From Bifidobacterium pluvialisilvae (GTDB lineage: Bacteria > Actinomycetota > Actinomycetes > Actinomycetales > Bifidobacteriaceae): a DNA stretch of 64,000 nucleotides. Both the position numbers and the translations under genes were made by a program. Shown here piece after piece: positions 17,888-28,272 of this stretch; positions within the stretch are counted from its first letter, which is position 1; each line of letters begins with the position of its first letter. Location of the stretch: NCBI RefSeq assembly GCF_019331695.1, contig NZ_JAHBBI010000005.1:1-64000 (forward strand). The letters are read 5' to 3'. The notes below the pieces were generated by a model. It worked only from the letters and a program-made list of their open reading frames with translations, ran no database searches and was not told the DNA's origin.

Positions 17888-18730
17888 CTATTCCGCGGCC
17901 GGATGGTCGAACGACCGCAGGAATTCCTCGGTCTCCTCCACGAGCTGACGGGCATGGGGAGTGGAGACGTCGTGGCCGGGGGAGTGCTCATCCATATGGC
18001 GTTCCAGATGGTGGACGTAATCCGAAAGATCGTCGTTGCAGCGCATGAGCATATCGGCCTTGGCCCGCCATTTCTCCGCCTGGGTGGGCAGGTCGCCCTC
18101 CTCCAGAGACATGTCGAGTATGGAGCTGATCTCATCCAGCAGACGCATCGTGGCGCTGGGGCATTCATCGCCACCCAGATACTGGGGGACGGACACCCAG
18201 AGCGAACGCGCCTCGAACCCGTCCTCCGCCGCCGCGTAATGCAGCACGGTCGGGATGCCGACCGGCCCTGAATAGGCGTCCTCGCCGGCGTCGTCGTCAT
18301 CCCCGTCGGAATGGCTGACCGGCAGTGCGCGCGTATGCGCGCATTCGGCGAACATGGAGCCGAGCGTGATGATGTCGGTCACCTCGCATTCATCCGCGAA
18401 GCGCAGCGAACGCTGGCAGAAATCCGACCAGTGGAAGTTCGGCTCCGGCCCCATCTCCACGTACAGCTTCGTATGCTCGTCGATTTCGATCTCATAGAAC
18501 GTGGTTTCGGGCCATACGATCCGTCTGCGGCCTTGGATGGTGCACATCATGGGCCGGGAGGACTGGTAGTCGTAATACGAATCGCAGCAGATGTGTCCGA
18601 TCTCGCGGGATTCATATACGTTCAGCAGGTGGCGGATGACGTCGGTCGCCGCCTGGCAGGCATCGTTCCAACCTCCGAATGCGGCGATCATGAAACGCCG
18701 CTTGCTCATGCTCTCACTCATGTCTTCCAC
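17888..18730 (-). CDS. PAC2 family protein
   Basis: 280 aa. PAC2 proteins share a fold with proteasome assembly chaperones and purine-nucleoside-phosphorylase-like enzymes; their function in actinobacteria is not established. The N-terminal MIAAFGGWNDACQAATD and the TLGSMFAE.HTR core are diagnostic. An acidic loop DGDDDDAGED sits near residue 143. Three possible ATG starts lie within 21 bp (18730, 18721, 18709); the first is used here. Confidence 0.85.
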   Translation of the reverse strand: MEDMSESMSKRRFMIAAFGGWNDACQAATDVIRHLLNVYESREIGHICCDSYYDYQSSRPMMCTIQGRRRIVWPETTFYEIEIDEHTKLYVEMGPEPNFHWSDFCQRSLRFADECEVTDIITLGSMFAECAHTRALPVSHSDGDDDDAGEDAYSGPVGIPTVLHYAAAEDGFEARSLWVSVPQYLGGDECPSATMRLLDEISSILDMSLEEGDLPTQAEKWRAKADMLMRCNDDLSDYVHHLERHMDEHSPGHDVSTPHARQLVEETEEFLRSFDHPAAE

Positions 18731-18879
18731 CCTAACGGATATTCGGGGGAGGAGGACATGAGTAAGCCATGAGAGTAGGGATGAAGCCGTCGGAGAAACG
18801 TCGACACGCCGATTTGCGAGATGAGGTAGTGCTCGTTATAGTAGTTACTCGTGCTTGCGGCTCAGGCCGTAGGATACAT

Positions 18880-18952
18880 GCGGACATAGCTTAGTTGGTA
18901 AAGCGCGACCTTGCCAAGGTCGAGACCGCGGGTTCGAGTCCCGTTGTCCGCT
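18880..18952 (+). tRNA. tRNA-Gly(GCC), copy 1
   Basis: Acceptor GCGGACA/TGTCCGC, anticodon arm CGACC-TTGCCAA-GGTCG (anticodon GCC), T arm GGTTCGAGTCC. 73 nt without encoded CCA. First of a five-tRNA cluster, identical to copy 2 at 19263. Confidence 0.97.
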
Positions 18953-18974
18953 CGAGTCCACACAAGGACCGTAT

Positions 18975-19045
18975 GGTGGGTTAGCCAAGCGGTTAGGCAG
19001 CGGCCTGCAAAGCCGTATAGACGAGTTCGACTCTCGTACCCACCT
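18975..19045 (+). tRNA. tRNA-Cys(GCA)
   Basis: Acceptor GGTGGGT/ACCCACC; anticodon arm CGGC-CTGCAAA-GCCG gives GCA; T loop TTCGACTC. 71 nt. 22 bp after tRNA-Gly, so probably one transcript. Confidence 0.97.
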
Positions 19046-19051
19046 CTTTTT

Positions 19052-19123
19052 GGGCGGTTGGCGCAGAGGTAGCGCACTTCCCTGACACGGAAGGGGTCAC
19101 AAGTTCGAATCTTGTATCGCCCA
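19052..19123 (+). tRNA. tRNA-Val(GAC)
   Basis: Acceptor GGGCGGT/ATCGCCC with one G-T pair; anticodon arm CTTCC-CTGACAC-GGAAG gives GAC. 72 nt, 6 bp downstream of tRNA-Cys. Confidence 0.97.
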
Positions 19124-19161
19124 CTCGATTTCCCTCCGGGAAAACAGTGATAACTCAATCT

Positions 19162-19234
19162 GGGTGATTGGCGCAGCGGCTAGCGCACTTCCTTCACACG
19201 GAAGGGGTCGCAGGTTCGATTCCTGCATCACCCA
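19162..19234 (+). tRNA. tRNA-Val(CAC)
   Basis: Acceptor GGGTGAT/ATCACCC; anticodon arm CTTCC-TTCACAC-GGAAG gives CAC. CCA is encoded at 19235-19237, unlike the neighbouring tRNAs. It decodes GUG. Confidence 0.96.
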
Positions 19235-19262
19235 CCATGCCGGTTCTCACGCCGGCAGTTGT

Positions 19263-19335
19263 GCGGACATAGCTTAGTTGGTAAAGCGCGACCTTGCCAA
19301 GGTCGAGACCGCGGGTTCGAGTCCCGTTGTCCGCT
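19263..19335 (+). tRNA. tRNA-Gly(GCC), copy 2
   Basis: All 73 bases are identical to copy 1 at 18880. Last member of the cluster, directly followed by an intrinsic terminator. Confidence 0.97.
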
Positions 19336-19340
19336 CCGGT

Positions 19341-19363
19341 GCCACTCTTCGGAGTGGCTTTTT
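19341..19363 (+). terminator. Terminator of the tRNA cluster
   Basis: Stem GCCACTC/GAGTGGC with a TTCG tetraloop followed by TTTTTGTT, a textbook intrinsic terminator. Confidence 0.92.
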
Positions 19364-19560
19364 GTTATTCTCATCACGTTTTCGACGTCCGGCGGCGGCC
19401 TCCGATGCCGCATGGGGGCGTCTTTCGCCGGAAAATGGCCGTCCAAAGCCGTCGCCGCCGGTATTTGACCTTGTCGTCGTTAGCGCTTACGCTTGCATCG
19501 TCAAGTTCAGTCCAGGCCTGCACATTAGTAACGCGGACCCCCGATAGCAAAGGACATACC

Positions 19561-21594
19561 ATGGCGCAAGCTACCATCTCCATTACGGTCAACGATGAGG
19601 CGAAGGAGGTGGAAGCAACCACCACCGGCGTCGAACTGTTCGCCGACGACAAGAACATCATCGCCGTACGTCTCAACGGCGAGCCTCGCGACCTGTACAC
19701 GCCGCTGCACGACGGCGACAAGGTCGAGCCCATCGCCCTCGACAGCGAGGACGGTCTGGCCATCATGCGCCATTCCGCCACCCATGTGATGGCGCAGGCC
19801 GTGCAGCAGATTCGCCCCGACGCCAAGCTCGGCATCGGCCCGGTGATCAAGAACGGCTTCTACTACGATTTCGACGTGGACGAGCCCTTCACCCCCGCGG
19901 ACCTCAAGGACATCGAGAAGCGCATGCAGCGCATCATCAAGTCCTCGCAGACCTTCCGCCGTCGTGTGGTCACCGAGGAGGAGGCCCTCGAGGAGGAGAA
20001 GGACCAGCCCTACAAGATCGAGCTGATCAAGGACAAGGAGGCGCACCTCGACCCGGAGGCCGCCACCGAGGTGGGCGAGTCCGAGCTGAGCTTCTACGAC
20101 AACGTGGACCGCGACGGCAACGTGGTGTGGAAGGACCTGTGCCGCGGCCCGCACCTGCCCAACACCCGTTTCATCAAGGCGTTCAAGCTCGAGCGCAGTG
20201 CTGCAGCCTACTGGAGGGGCAGCGAGAAGAACCCGATGCTGCAGCGCATCTACGGCGTGGCGTTCTTTACCAAGGAGGACCTCAAGGAATACCAGGCCAG
20301 GCTGGAGGAGGCCGCCAAGCGCGACCACCGCAAGCTCGGCCAGGAGATGGACCTGTTCTCCTTCCCGGATGAGATCGGTCCGGGTCTGGCGGTGTTCCAT
20401 CCCAAGGGCGCGGCCATCATCAACGCGATGGAGGACTACTCCCGCGAACAGCACCGCAAGCACCACTACAGCTTCGTGCAGACCCCGCACATCACCAAGG
20501 GCGGCCTGTACGAGACCTCCGGCCACCTGCAGTGGTACAAGGACGGCATGTACCCGCCGATGCGCCTCGACGAGGAACGCGACGAGAACGGCAACATCAC
20601 CAAGCAGGGCTTCGACTACTACCTCAAGCCGATGAACTGCCCGATGCACAACCTCATCTTCAAGTCCCGCCAGCGCAGCTACAAGGAGCTGCCGCTGCGG
20701 CTCTTCGAGTTCGGTACCGTGTACCGCTACGAGAAGTCCGGCGAGGTCCATGGCCTCACCCGAGTCCGCGGCCTGACGCAGGACGACTCCCACATCTACT
20801 GCACCCGCGAGCAGATGAAGCCCGAGCTCAAGCGTCTGCTGAACTTCGTGCTGGGTCTGCTCAAGGACTTCGGCCTCAACGACTTCTACCTGGAGCTGTC
20901 CACCAAGGACGAGCACAAGTTCGTCGGCTCCGACGAGATCTGGGAGGAGGCCACCACCACACTGGCCGAGGTCGCCAAGGAATCCGGACTCGAGCTCGTG
21001 GCCGATCCGGGCGGCGCCGCGTTCTACGGCCCGAAGATCTCCGTGCAGGCCCGCGACGCCATCGGCCGCACCTGGCAGGTCTCCACGATCCAGCTGGACT
21101 TCAACCTTCCCGAGCGCTTCAAGCTCGAGTACATCGCAAAGGACGGCACGCACCAGCGTCCGGTGATGATTCACCGCGCGCTGTTCGGTTCCATCGAACG
21201 CTTCTTCGCCATCCTGCTCGAGCACTACGCCGGGGCCTTCCCGGCATGGCTCGCCCCCGTGCAGGTGACCGGCATCCCGGTGGCCGACGAGTTCGCCCCC
21301 CATCTGGAGCAGTTCATCCACGAGCTCGAAGACAACATGGTGCGCTGCGAGATCGACTCCTCCGACGACCGCTTCGGCAAGAAGATCCGCAACGCCTCCA
21401 AGTCCAAGGTGCCGTTCACGCTCATCGTGGGTGAGGACGACATGAACAAGAACGCGGTGAGCTTCCGCTTCCGCGACGGCAGCCAGCTCAACGGCGTGCC
21501 CGTGGACGAGGCCAAGGCGAAGATCCTCAAGGTCATCGCCAAGCGCGTGCAGGTCAACAGCGTCGACGACTTCAACGCCGCCACCGAGGCCTGA
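19561..21594 (+). CDS. thrS: Threonine--tRNA ligase
   Basis: 677 aa from ATG 19561 (AAAGGA upstream); the reading frame is open further upstream but runs through the tRNA-Gly gene and is not coding there. Domains in order: TGS (~1-62), zinc-editing domain with [10 protein letters not shown], class II catalytic core with [12 protein letters not shown] and [12 protein letters not shown]-type motif 2, and anticodon-binding domain (~570-677). It charges tRNA-Thr. Preceded by a ~200-bp spacer with no clear regulatory element. Confidence 0.96.
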   Translation: MAQATISITVNDEAKEVEATTTGVELFADDKNIIAVRLNGEPRDLYTPLHDGDKVEPIALDSEDGLAIMRHSATHVMAQAVQQIRPDAKLGIGPVIKNGFYYDFDVDEPFTPADLKDIEKRMQRIIKSSQTFRRRVVTEEEALEEEKDQPYKIELIKDKEAHLDPEAATEVGESELSFYDNVDRDGNVVWKDLCRGPHLPNTRFIKAFKLERSAAAYWRGSEKNPMLQRIYGVAFFTKEDLKEYQARLEEAAKRDHRKLGQEMDLFSFPDEIGPGLAVFHPKGAAIINAMEDYSREQHRKHHYSFVQTPHITKGGLYETSGHLQWYKDGMYPPMRLDEERDENGNITKQGFDYYLKPMNCPMHNLIFKSRQRSYKELPLRLFEFGTVYRYEKSGEVHGLTRVRGLTQDDSHIYCTREQMKPELKRLLNFVLGLLKDFGLNDFYLELSTKDEHKFVGSDEIWEEATTTLAEVAKESGLELVADPGGAAFYGPKISVQARDAIGRTWQVSTIQLDFNLPERFKLEYIAKDGTHQRPVMIHRALFGSIERFFAILLEHYAGAFPAWLAPVQVTGIPVADEFAPHLEQFIHELEDNMVRCEIDSSDDRFGKKIRNASKSKVPFTLIVGEDDMNKNAVSFRFRDGSQLNGVPVDEAKAKILKVIAKRVQVNSVDDFNAATEA

Positions 21595-21708
21595 GACCTA
21601 TCCCACGCGGCCGCATCGCGGCCACGGTCCCATGGAGGTCACACCGCAAATGTCGGTGTGACCTCATAAAATCACACTGTTTACCGTAATCCAATACTTA
21701 GGAGAGTC

Positions 21709-22467
21709 ATGTCAGGACATTCCAAGTGGGCCACCACCAAGCACAAGAAGGCGGCCATTGACGCCAAGCGTGGCAAGCTCTTCGCCAAGCTCGGCAAGAA
21801 CATCGAAATCGCGGCCCGTCTCGGCGGTGGCGACCCCGATGGCAACCCGGCCCTGTACGATGCCATCACCAAGGCCCGCAAGAACTCGATGCCGGCCGAC
21901 AACATCAAGCGCGCCATCAACCGTGGCTCCGGAGCCGAAGCCGGCGGCGCCAACTACGAGGACATCGTATACGAAGGCTACGCCCCCGGCGGCGTCGGCC
22001 TCATCATCGAATGCCTGACCGACAACCGCAACCGCGCCGCGGCCGACGTGCGCTCCACCCTGACCAAGGGCGGCGGCTCCCTCGCCGAGAACGGTTCCGT
22101 GAGCTTCAACTTCGAGCGCAAGGGCATCATCGAAGTCCCCGCCGAAGGCGTCGACTACGACAAGGTCTTCGAAGTGGCCGCCGAGGCCGGTGCCGAGGAC
22201 GTGACCGAGGACGGCGACACCTACACCGTCACCACGAGCCCGAGTGATCTGGTCGCCGTGCGCACCGCCCTGCAGGATGCCGGCATCGATTACGATTCCG
22301 CCGAGAACGCCATGGTCGCCATGAACGAGATCGAACTCGACCTTGACGGTGCCCGCAAGGTGTCCAAGCTCATCGACAACCTCGACGACCTCGACGACGT
22401 GCAGAACGTCTACAGCACGTGGAAGGCCACCGATGAAATCATGGCCCAGCTGGAAGCCGAGGACTGA
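21709..22467 (+). CDS. yebC: YebC/PmpR family DNA-binding regulatory protein
   Basis: 252 aa, three-domain YebC fold starting [22 protein letters not shown]. Family members bind DNA, and some relieve ribosome stalling; the exact role here is unknown. TAGGAGAG precedes the ATG. It heads the conserved yebC-ruvC-ruvA-ruvB cluster, with 9 bp to ruvC. Confidence 0.95.
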   Translation: MSGHSKWATTKHKKAAIDAKRGKLFAKLGKNIEIAARLGGGDPDGNPALYDAITKARKNSMPADNIKRAINRGSGAEAGGANYEDIVYEGYAPGGVGLIIECLTDNRNRAAADVRSTLTKGGGSLAENGSVSFNFERKGIIEVPAEGVDYDKVFEVAAEAGAEDVTEDGDTYTVTTSPSDLVAVRTALQDAGIDYDSAENAMVAMNEIELDLDGARKVSKLIDNLDDLDDVQNVYSTWKATDEIMAQLEAED

Positions 22468-22476
22468 CAGCGGTTC

Positions 22477-23055
22477 ATGATCATTCTTGGAGTCGACCCC
22501 GGACTGACGCGGTGCGGAGTCGGCGTAGTGGAAGCCGGCGCATACCGCCGGCTTTCCTTTATCCACGTCGATGTCGTACGCTCCGATCCGCATGAGTCGC
22601 AGGACCTGCGTCTGCTGAGAATATACAACGGGCTCTGCGCGAAACTCGACGAGTTCTCGCCGGACGCCGTCTCCATCGAACGCGTGTTCGCCCAGTCCAA
22701 CCGCAATACCGTATTGGGCACGGCGCAGGCGGCCGGCGTCGCCATGCTCGCCGCGGCGCAACGCACCATCCCCGTGGCGTTGCATACGCCTACGGAGGCC
22801 AAATTGGCCATTACCGGTAACGGGCAGGCGCAGAAGATACAGGTGGAGCGTATGGTCACCCGTATTCTCAATCTGAATACAATGCCGACGCCCGCCGACG
22901 CCGCCGACGCCTTGGCCTTGGCCATCTGCCACGCCCTGCGGCCCTCCGGTGCATTGCAGGGCGGTGAACGGGAGCAGCATCTCACCAAGGCGCAACGGCA
23001 ATGGGCCCAGGCTGCCCACAGAGCGCATGGGCGCGGGCTGCGGCGTGGCATGTAA
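22477..23055 (+). CDS. ruvC: Holliday junction endonuclease RuvC
   Basis: 192 aa. RuvC resolves Holliday junctions in the RuvABC complex. D7 in [11 protein letters not shown], the SIERVF glutamate and the acidic [13 protein letters not shown]-terminal catalytic residues are visible. Nine bases after yebC, so co-transcribed. Confidence 0.95.
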   Translation: MIILGVDPGLTRCGVGVVEAGAYRRLSFIHVDVVRSDPHESQDLRLLRIYNGLCAKLDEFSPDAVSIERVFAQSNRNTVLGTAQAAGVAMLAAAQRTIPVALHTPTEAKLAITGNGQAQKIQVERMVTRILNLNTMPTPADAADALALAICHALRPSGALQGGEREQHLTKAQRQWAQAAHRAHGRGLRRGM

Positions 23056-23083
23056 GGCATGTAGTAGCCCCTGTATACAATAT

Positions 23084-23097
23084 CGAACAGATGTTCG
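23084..23097. promoter_or_regulatory. SOS (LexA) box in front of ruvA
   Basis: CGAACAGATGTTCG is a perfect match to the actinobacterial LexA consensus CGAAC-N4-GTTCG, 27 bp upstream of the ruvA start. It implies damage-inducible transcription of ruvAB from inside the operon, in addition to read-through from yebC-ruvC. Confidence 0.85.
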
Positions 23098-23124
23098 ATA
23101 TTTGCGTGATAATGGAGGTTCCGC

Positions 23125-23739
23125 ATGATCGCGAGCCTGAACGGCACGGTCGCCGCCGTCATGAAGGATGCGGCCATCATCGAAGTGGCGGGCGTAGGCT
23201 ATGAGGTACGGATGCCGTCTTCGGATCTCGCTGCCATGCACATTGGCCAGCAGACCACGGTGTTCACCAAGATGAACGTGTCGCAGGATGCCATCGCCCT
23301 GTACGGGTTCCTGTCGTCGGCCGCCAAGGACCTGTTTCTCAGTCTGCAGAAGGTGAGCGGCATCGGGCCGAAGGTCGCCCTTTCCATCGTGTCGACGCTG
23401 GGACCGAAACAGCTGCTTTCGGCGGTGGCCAACGGTGACGTCACGGCGCTTGCCAAATCGCCCGGACTAGGCAAGAAAGGCGCCCAGAAGATCATCCTCG
23501 AGCTCAAGGGCAGTATCAATCTCGATGACATCGATGCCGCGGAGGCCCCGATGGAGCAGCAGGACTCCGGCGTCGAGCAGGTCGTCGCCGCACTCGTGTC
23601 CCTCGGCTGGCAGCAGCGCGATGCGTTGCAGGCCGTGAGAAGGGAACTGAAGAACGAACGGCACGAAGGACCGGTCGCGGACTCCGATGTTCCGCGGTTG
23701 CTGAAGGCCACACTTGCGTCCATGGATAGGGGAAGGTGA
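23125..23739 (+). CDS. ruvA: Holliday junction branch migration protein RuvA
   Basis: 204 aa. The N-terminal OB domain ([12 protein letters not shown]) is followed by two helix-hairpin-helix motifs ([12 protein letters not shown] and [13 protein letters not shown]) and the C-terminal RuvB-contact domain. It loads the RuvB motor on four-way junctions. A LexA box lies directly upstream. Its stop overlaps the possible GTG of ruvB. Confidence 0.95.
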   Translation: MIASLNGTVAAVMKDAAIIEVAGVGYEVRMPSSDLAAMHIGQQTTVFTKMNVSQDAIALYGFLSSAAKDLFLSLQKVSGIGPKVALSIVSTLGPKQLLSAVANGDVTALAKSPGLGKKGAQKIILELKGSINLDDIDAAEAPMEQQDSGVEQVVAALVSLGWQQRDALQAVRRELKNERHEGPVADSDVPRLLKATLASMDRGR

Positions 23740-23741
23740 CG

Positions 23742-24818
23742 ATGACAGTACAGGACACCGACGATACCGCGTCGTTCCAGCCGAATGAAGGCGCGAAGGA
23801 GGAGTCCCTTCGCATGGTCTCCGCCTCGCCCATCGGGTCGGAGCCGGTCAGCGACGAGGAGCTGCGACCCTCCGGGCTCGATGAGTTCATCGGCCAGCCG
23901 CGGCTCAAGGCCCAGATGAAGCTGTTCCTCAACGCGGCGCAGAAGCGTGGGGTCCCGCCGGACCACATCCTTCTCGCCGGCCCTCCGGGACTGGGCAAGA
24001 CCACGTTGGCCATGATCGTGGCCAACGAACTCGAATCGCCGATCCGCATCACCTCCGGCCCGGCGATTCAGCATGCCGGCGATCTCGCCTCCATCCTCAG
24101 CTCCCTTGAGGAGGGCGAGGTGCTGTTCATCGACGAGATTCATCGTCTGCCGCGTGCAGCCGAGGAGCTGCTGTACATCGCCATGGAGGATTTCCGCGTC
24201 GATGTCGTGGTAGGCAAAGGGCCCGGTGCCTCATCCATTCCGCTGACCCTTCCGCGGTTCACCGTGGTCGGCGCGACCACGCGCGAAGGCATGCTGCCCT
24301 CGCCGTTGCGCGCCCGGTTCGGCTTCACCGCGCACCTTGACTTCTATCCCCGGGACGAGATGCGCAAGCTGATTCTGCGCTCCGCGGCGGTCCTCAACGT
24401 GCGTATCGACGAAGACGCCGCCGACCAGCTGGCGCGGCGGTCCCGCGGCACGCCGCGAATCGCGAACCGCCTCCTGCGTCGCGTAAGAGATTGGGCGATC
24501 GTGCATAACCTCGACCATGTGGACGTCGAGGCCGTCCAGCAGGCCCTTGACCTCTATCAGATCGACGTCGAGGGCCTCGATCGCCTCGACATCGCTGTGC
24601 TCCGCGCCATATGCGGCAGCTTCAACGGCGGCCCCGTGGGGCTGAACAACCTCGCGGCCATGGTGGGGGAGGAGTCCGAGACCGTCGAGACCGTATGCGA
24701 GCCGTATCTCGTCCGCGAGGGCTTCCTCGTACGCACGCCCAAGGGACGTGTGGCGACCTCCCGCGCATGGGAGCATCTGGGCATGCGTCCCCCGGATGAT
24801 GTCAATGTGCTGTTTTAG
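23742..24818 (+). CDS. ruvB: Holliday junction DNA helicase RuvB
   Basis: 358 aa from ATG 23742, spaced ~5 nt after GGGGAAGG; a GTG at 23736 overlapping ruvA is the alternative. AAA+ motor: Walker [10 protein letters not shown], Walker B LFIDEIHR, sensor [18 protein letters not shown], and a winged-helix C-terminus with [13 protein letters not shown]. The ~35-residue N-terminal extension is polar and variable. Confidence 0.96.
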   Translation: MTVQDTDDTASFQPNEGAKEESLRMVSASPIGSEPVSDEELRPSGLDEFIGQPRLKAQMKLFLNAAQKRGVPPDHILLAGPPGLGKTTLAMIVANELESPIRITSGPAIQHAGDLASILSSLEEGEVLFIDEIHRLPRAAEELLYIAMEDFRVDVVVGKGPGASSIPLTLPRFTVVGATTREGMLPSPLRARFGFTAHLDFYPRDEMRKLILRSAAVLNVRIDEDAADQLARRSRGTPRIANRLLRRVRDWAIVHNLDHVDVEAVQQALDLYQIDVEGLDRLDIAVLRAICGSFNGGPVGLNNLAAMVGEESETVETVCEPYLVREGFLVRTPKGRVATSRAWEHLGMRPPDDVNVLF

Positions 24819-24893
24819 CCTGAATAGGTTGGTTCCGCAGCGATTCGTACCGTGGGGAACATCAAGACTAACCTGCAAAGGAGATCAAACATT

Positions 24894-25394
24894 ATGGGTG
24901 GTAACAGCAACACCATGATGCTCATCGCCATCATCGTCGTCATCGGCGGCATGATGTGGTATCAGTCTCGCCAGTCCAAGAAGCAGAAGGGCAAGGTCGA
25001 GGACTTCCGATCCAATCTGAAGAAGGGCGATAGCGTGGCCACCTACTCCGGTCTGATCGGCACCATCGAGGAGGTCGATCTCGACATCGATCAGGTGGTC
25101 GTCAATTCCGAGGGGTCGCTGAGCCGCTGGCGCATCCAGGCCATCACCGAGCCTCCCGTCGTCCCGAACTACGTCTCCGACGAGGAGTTCGAGCAGGAGA
25201 AGGCCGCCGGAACCGAATCCGACGAAAAGCCGTCCTCCGACGAGGGCACCGCCGACGAGGCCCCGAAGCAGGCCTCCGAGAACGACGTCGAGGCCACGGA
25301 ATCCAAGGCCGAGGAGGCATCGGACGATGCCAAGGCCCCGGCGGAGACCGAAGAGGACAACAACGAGAACAAGGCCGGCGAAACGACCAAGTGA
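24894..25394 (+). CDS. yajC: Preprotein translocase subunit YajC
   Basis: 166 aa from ATG 24894 after AAAGGAG; an upstream GTG at 24852 is less likely. YajC is an accessory subunit of the SecDF-YajC complex. One membrane helix (residues ~8-25) is followed by the conserved KKQKGKVEDFRSNLKKGDSVATYSG-type segment to ~95. The last ~70 residues are a Glu/Ala/Asp-rich disordered tail, longer than in most homologues. Confidence 0.9.
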   Translation: MGGNSNTMMLIAIIVVIGGMMWYQSRQSKKQKGKVEDFRSNLKKGDSVATYSGLIGTIEEVDLDIDQVVVNSEGSLSRWRIQAITEPPVVPNYVSDEEFEQEKAAGTESDEKPSSDEGTADEAPKQASENDVEATESKAEEASDDAKAPAETEEDNNENKAGETTK

Positions 25395-25440
25395 CCATGC
25401 GGCCCCGCGCCATATGATCATGACTCGACACTGATACACG

Positions 25441-25470
25441 GCGTCCGGCATCGTCAATGATGCCGGACGC
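25441..25470 (+). terminator. Hairpin between yajC and apt
   Basis: 12-bp perfect stem GCGTCCGGCATC/GATGCCGGACGC with a 6-nt loop, 46 bp after yajC. No T-tract, so it may be a weak terminator or a processing hairpin. Confidence 0.55.
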
Positions 25471-25492
25471 ATAACCATCAGAGGTGGGACAC

Positions 25493-26071
25493 ATGACATC
25501 GGATATCACCGTCGCCCAGCTGTCCGTCGTAGGACAGGACAATGCGGATTACCTGCTTTCCCTGATTCGCACCATTCCGGGCTTCCCCAAGGAGGGAATC
25601 AATTTCAGGGATTTCATGCCGGTGCTTGCGGACGCCAAGGGTCTTTCCATCCTTATCGATGCATTGGCCAAGGCGCTGCCGGTATCCGTGGATGACTTCG
25701 ACGCGATCGCCGGACTGGAATCCAGGGGCTTTCTCATCGGCGCGCCGCTCGCGGTGCGCCTGAACAAGGGCTTCGTCGCCATTCGCAAGGCAGGGAAGCT
25801 GCCGCCGCCGACCAAGCGCGTCGACTACGCGCTCGAATACGGCACGGCGGCGATCGAGGTCGAAGACCAGGCCATCCGCCAGGGGGAGCGTGTGCTGGTC
25901 GTCGACGACCTCATCGCCACGGGGGGAACGGCCGCAGCAGCCGAAAAACTTATCGAGGAACATGGGGCCACCGTCGCGGGGTTCAGCTTCGTCATGGAGC
26001 TCACCGGCATTCCCACCCCGACGGCGATCGGGCGTCACAAGCGCTCCTCATTGCTGACCATGCCGGCCTGA
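25493..26071 (+). CDS. apt: Adenine phosphoribosyltransferase
   Basis: 192 aa from ATG 25493 (GAGGTGGG upstream). It salvages adenine to AMP using PRPP. The PRPP-binding loop VLVVDDLIATGGTA and the substrate segment GLESRGFLIGAPLA are intact. A 15-residue N-terminal extension compared with E. coli Apt is typical for the genus. Confidence 0.94.
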   Translation: MTSDITVAQLSVVGQDNADYLLSLIRTIPGFPKEGINFRDFMPVLADAKGLSILIDALAKALPVSVDDFDAIAGLESRGFLIGAPLAVRLNKGFVAIRKAGKLPPPTKRVDYALEYGTAAIEVEDQAIRQGERVLVVDDLIATGGTAAAAEKLIEEHGATVAGFSFVMELTGIPTPTAIGRHKRSSLLTMPA

Positions 26072-26152
26072 ATGGGGCCGCATAATCACATCGACGCATA
26101 TCACGTCGCGACCATACAGTCGTTTTGAAAGGAAACAAGGGGAACAGTTCTG

Positions 26153-27352
26153 ATGGATCTGTATGAACATCAAGCGCGCGAACTGCTCGAAGAGGCCGGC
26201 ATCCCGACCCCTCGCGCAATCTACGCACAGAATTCGCATGACGTGGCCGAGGCCACAAAGCAGATCGGATTCCCCTGCGTCATCAAGGCGCAGGTGAAGA
26301 TCGGTCATCGTGGCCAGGCGGGCGGCGTCAAGCTGGCGCATGATCTCGACGAGGCGATTCTCGCCTCCGAGCAGCTGTTCCCCATGACCATCCACGGTCA
26401 TAAGGTCAACGGCGTATTGGTGGCCGAGGCCAAGAACATCATCCACGAATACTATGTCTCCATCTCCGTCGACCGTACGTCACGCGATTACGACGTGCTG
26501 GCGACCGCCAACGGCGGCACCGAGGTCGAGGAAATCGCCAAGGCGCATCCCGAGTCCGTCAAGCGCCTGCATATCGATCCCCTTGAGGATTTCGACTTCG
26601 CGGCGGCCAAGCATATGGCCGAGCAGATCGGCTTCTACCATGCCGACGGCGACCAGGCGGCCGATATCCTCCTGAAGATGTGGCAGGCGTTCCACAACAC
26701 CGACGCCACCCTGGTGGAGATCAACCCGCTTGCCAAGGTGGGCGATCCCGACGACGAGTCCTCGAAGTCGCTGTGCGCCCTCGACGCCAAGATCTCCCTC
26801 GACGACAACGCCGCATACCGGCATGACGGATGGAAGCGCTTCGTCGACCCCACCGAGGGCGATCCGCTGGAGAACAAGGCCCGCGCGCTCGGACTGCACT
26901 ACGTGCATCTTGACGGCCAGGTCGGCATCATCGGCAACGGGGCGGGGCTCGTCATGAGCTCCCTGGATGCGGTCGCCGGAGCCGGGGAGACGCAGGGGAC
27001 CGATGTGAAGCCCGCGAACTTCCTCGACATCGGCGGCGGCGCATCGGCCGCGGTGATGGCCGAAAGCCTCGAAATCGTACTCTCCGACACCAAGGTCCGT
27101 TCGGTGTTCATCAACGTGTACGGCGGCATCACCTCCTGCGAGGAGGTGGCCAACGGCATCCTCGAGGCCATCGGATCGATGGACAACATCCGGCCCATCG
27201 TCGTGCGTTTCGACGGCAACAAGGCGAAGGAGGGCCTGCGGATCCTCGCCGATGCGAACAATCCGCACATCCAGGTCGCGCAGACCATGGAGGAAGCTGC
27301 GGCGACGGCTGCCGAGCTGGCGGCCAATGCCATGAAGGGAGACGCACGATGA
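26153..27352 (+). CDS. sucC: Succinate--CoA ligase (ADP-forming) subunit beta
   Basis: 399 aa. ATP-grasp N-terminal domain (MDLYEHQARELLEEAGIPTP start) and C-terminal CoA-ligase domain with NFLDIGGGASA. It converts succinyl-CoA, ADP and phosphate to succinate, CoA and ATP together with SucD. GAAAGGAAAC precedes the ATG. Four-base overlap with sucD. Bifidobacteria have an incomplete TCA cycle, so it probably serves succinate or biosynthetic branches (inference). Confidence 0.95.
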   Translation: MDLYEHQARELLEEAGIPTPRAIYAQNSHDVAEATKQIGFPCVIKAQVKIGHRGQAGGVKLAHDLDEAILASEQLFPMTIHGHKVNGVLVAEAKNIIHEYYVSISVDRTSRDYDVLATANGGTEVEEIAKAHPESVKRLHIDPLEDFDFAAAKHMAEQIGFYHADGDQAADILLKMWQAFHNTDATLVEINPLAKVGDPDDESSKSLCALDAKISLDDNAAYRHDGWKRFVDPTEGDPLENKARALGLHYVHLDGQVGIIGNGAGLVMSSLDAVAGAGETQGTDVKPANFLDIGGGASAAVMAESLEIVLSDTKVRSVFINVYGGITSCEEVANGILEAIGSMDNIRPIVVRFDGNKAKEGLRILADANNPHIQVAQTMEEAAATAAELAANAMKGDAR

Positions 27353-28272
27353 CGCTATTCATCGAAGACGGTGCCCCGGTCATCGTCCAGGGTATGACCG
27401 GCCATCAGGGCATGACCCACACGGCGCGCATGCTCAACGCCGGAACGAACATCGTGGGTGGCGTGAACCCCCGCAAGGCCGGAACCACCGTGCCTTTTGA
27501 CCTCGCGGACGGCACCACCGCCGACATCACCGTATACGGCACCTGCCAGGAAGCCAGGGAGGCCACCGGCGCCAAGGCCAGCGTGGTGTTCGTTCCCCCG
27601 CGCTTCGCCAAATCGGCCGTCGTCGAGGCGATAGAGGCAGGCATCAAGCTTATCGTCGTCATCACCGAAGGGATTCCCGTCGCCGACTCCGCCTACTTCG
27701 TGGCTCTGGCCCGCGAGCACGGTGCGCGCATCATCGGCCCCAACTGCCCGGGACTGGTCACCTTCGGCTCCGAACCCGATGCCAAGGGCGTCAACCTCGG
27801 CATCATCCCCGACGGCATCGTGCCTCGCGGACCGTTGGGACTGGTCTCCAAGTCCGGCACCCTGACCTATCAGCTTATGGGTGAACTCTCGGACTTCGGC
27901 TTCACCGCCGCACTTGGTGCCGGTGGCGACCCCATCGTCGGCACCACGCTGCTGGAGGCCGTGCAGGCGTTCAACGAGGACGACAACACCAAGGCCGTGG
28001 TCATGATCGGCGAAATCGGCGGCGGTGCCGAGCAGGAGGTCGCCGAATGGGCCAAGGACCATATGACGAAACCCCTTGTGGCCTATATCGCGGGCTTTAC
28101 CGCGCCCGAAGGCAAGCAGATGGGACATGCCGGAGCCATCGTCTCCGGTGGTAAGGGCACCGCAAAGGAGAAGAAGGAGGCTTTGGAGGCCGTCGGCATC
28201 CGCGTGGGACGCACCCCGGGACAGACCGCGGAGATCATGCGCGAGATCATGGCGGCACACGGCATCCGATGA
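27349..28272 (+). CDS. sucD: Succinate--CoA ligase subunit alpha
   Basis: 307 aa. The CoA-binding Rossmann domain (GMTGHQGMTHTARML) and ligase domain are intact. The phosphohistidine is H260 in KQMGHAGAIV. It overlaps sucC by 4 bp at its start, and its stop overlaps the next membrane-protein gene by 4 bp, so all three are coupled. Confidence 0.95.
   Translation: MTLFIEDGAPVIVQGMTGHQGMTHTARMLNAGTNIVGGVNPRKAGTTVPFDLADGTTADITVYGTCQEAREATGAKASVVFVPPRFAKSAVVEAIEAGIKLIVVITEGIPVADSAYFVALAREHGARIIGPNCPGLVTFGSEPDAKGVNLGIIPDGIVPRGPLGLVSKSGTLTYQLMGELSDFGFTAALGAGGDPIVGTTLLEAVQAFNEDDNTKAVVMIGEIGGGAEQEVAEWAKDHMTKPLVAYIAGFTAPEGKQMGHAGAIVSGGKGTAKEKKEALEAVGIRVGRTPGQTAEIMREIMAAHGIR

Noticed and set aside
19294-19560. 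89-codon N-terminal extension of threonyl-tRNA synthetase
   Set aside because: The frame runs through the tRNA-Gly gene and its terminator; the TGS domain starts normally at 19561 with a ribosome site.
19364-19560. T-box or other aminoacylation riboswitch before thrS
   Set aside because: No T-box consensus or terminator/antiterminator pair could be found in the spacer.
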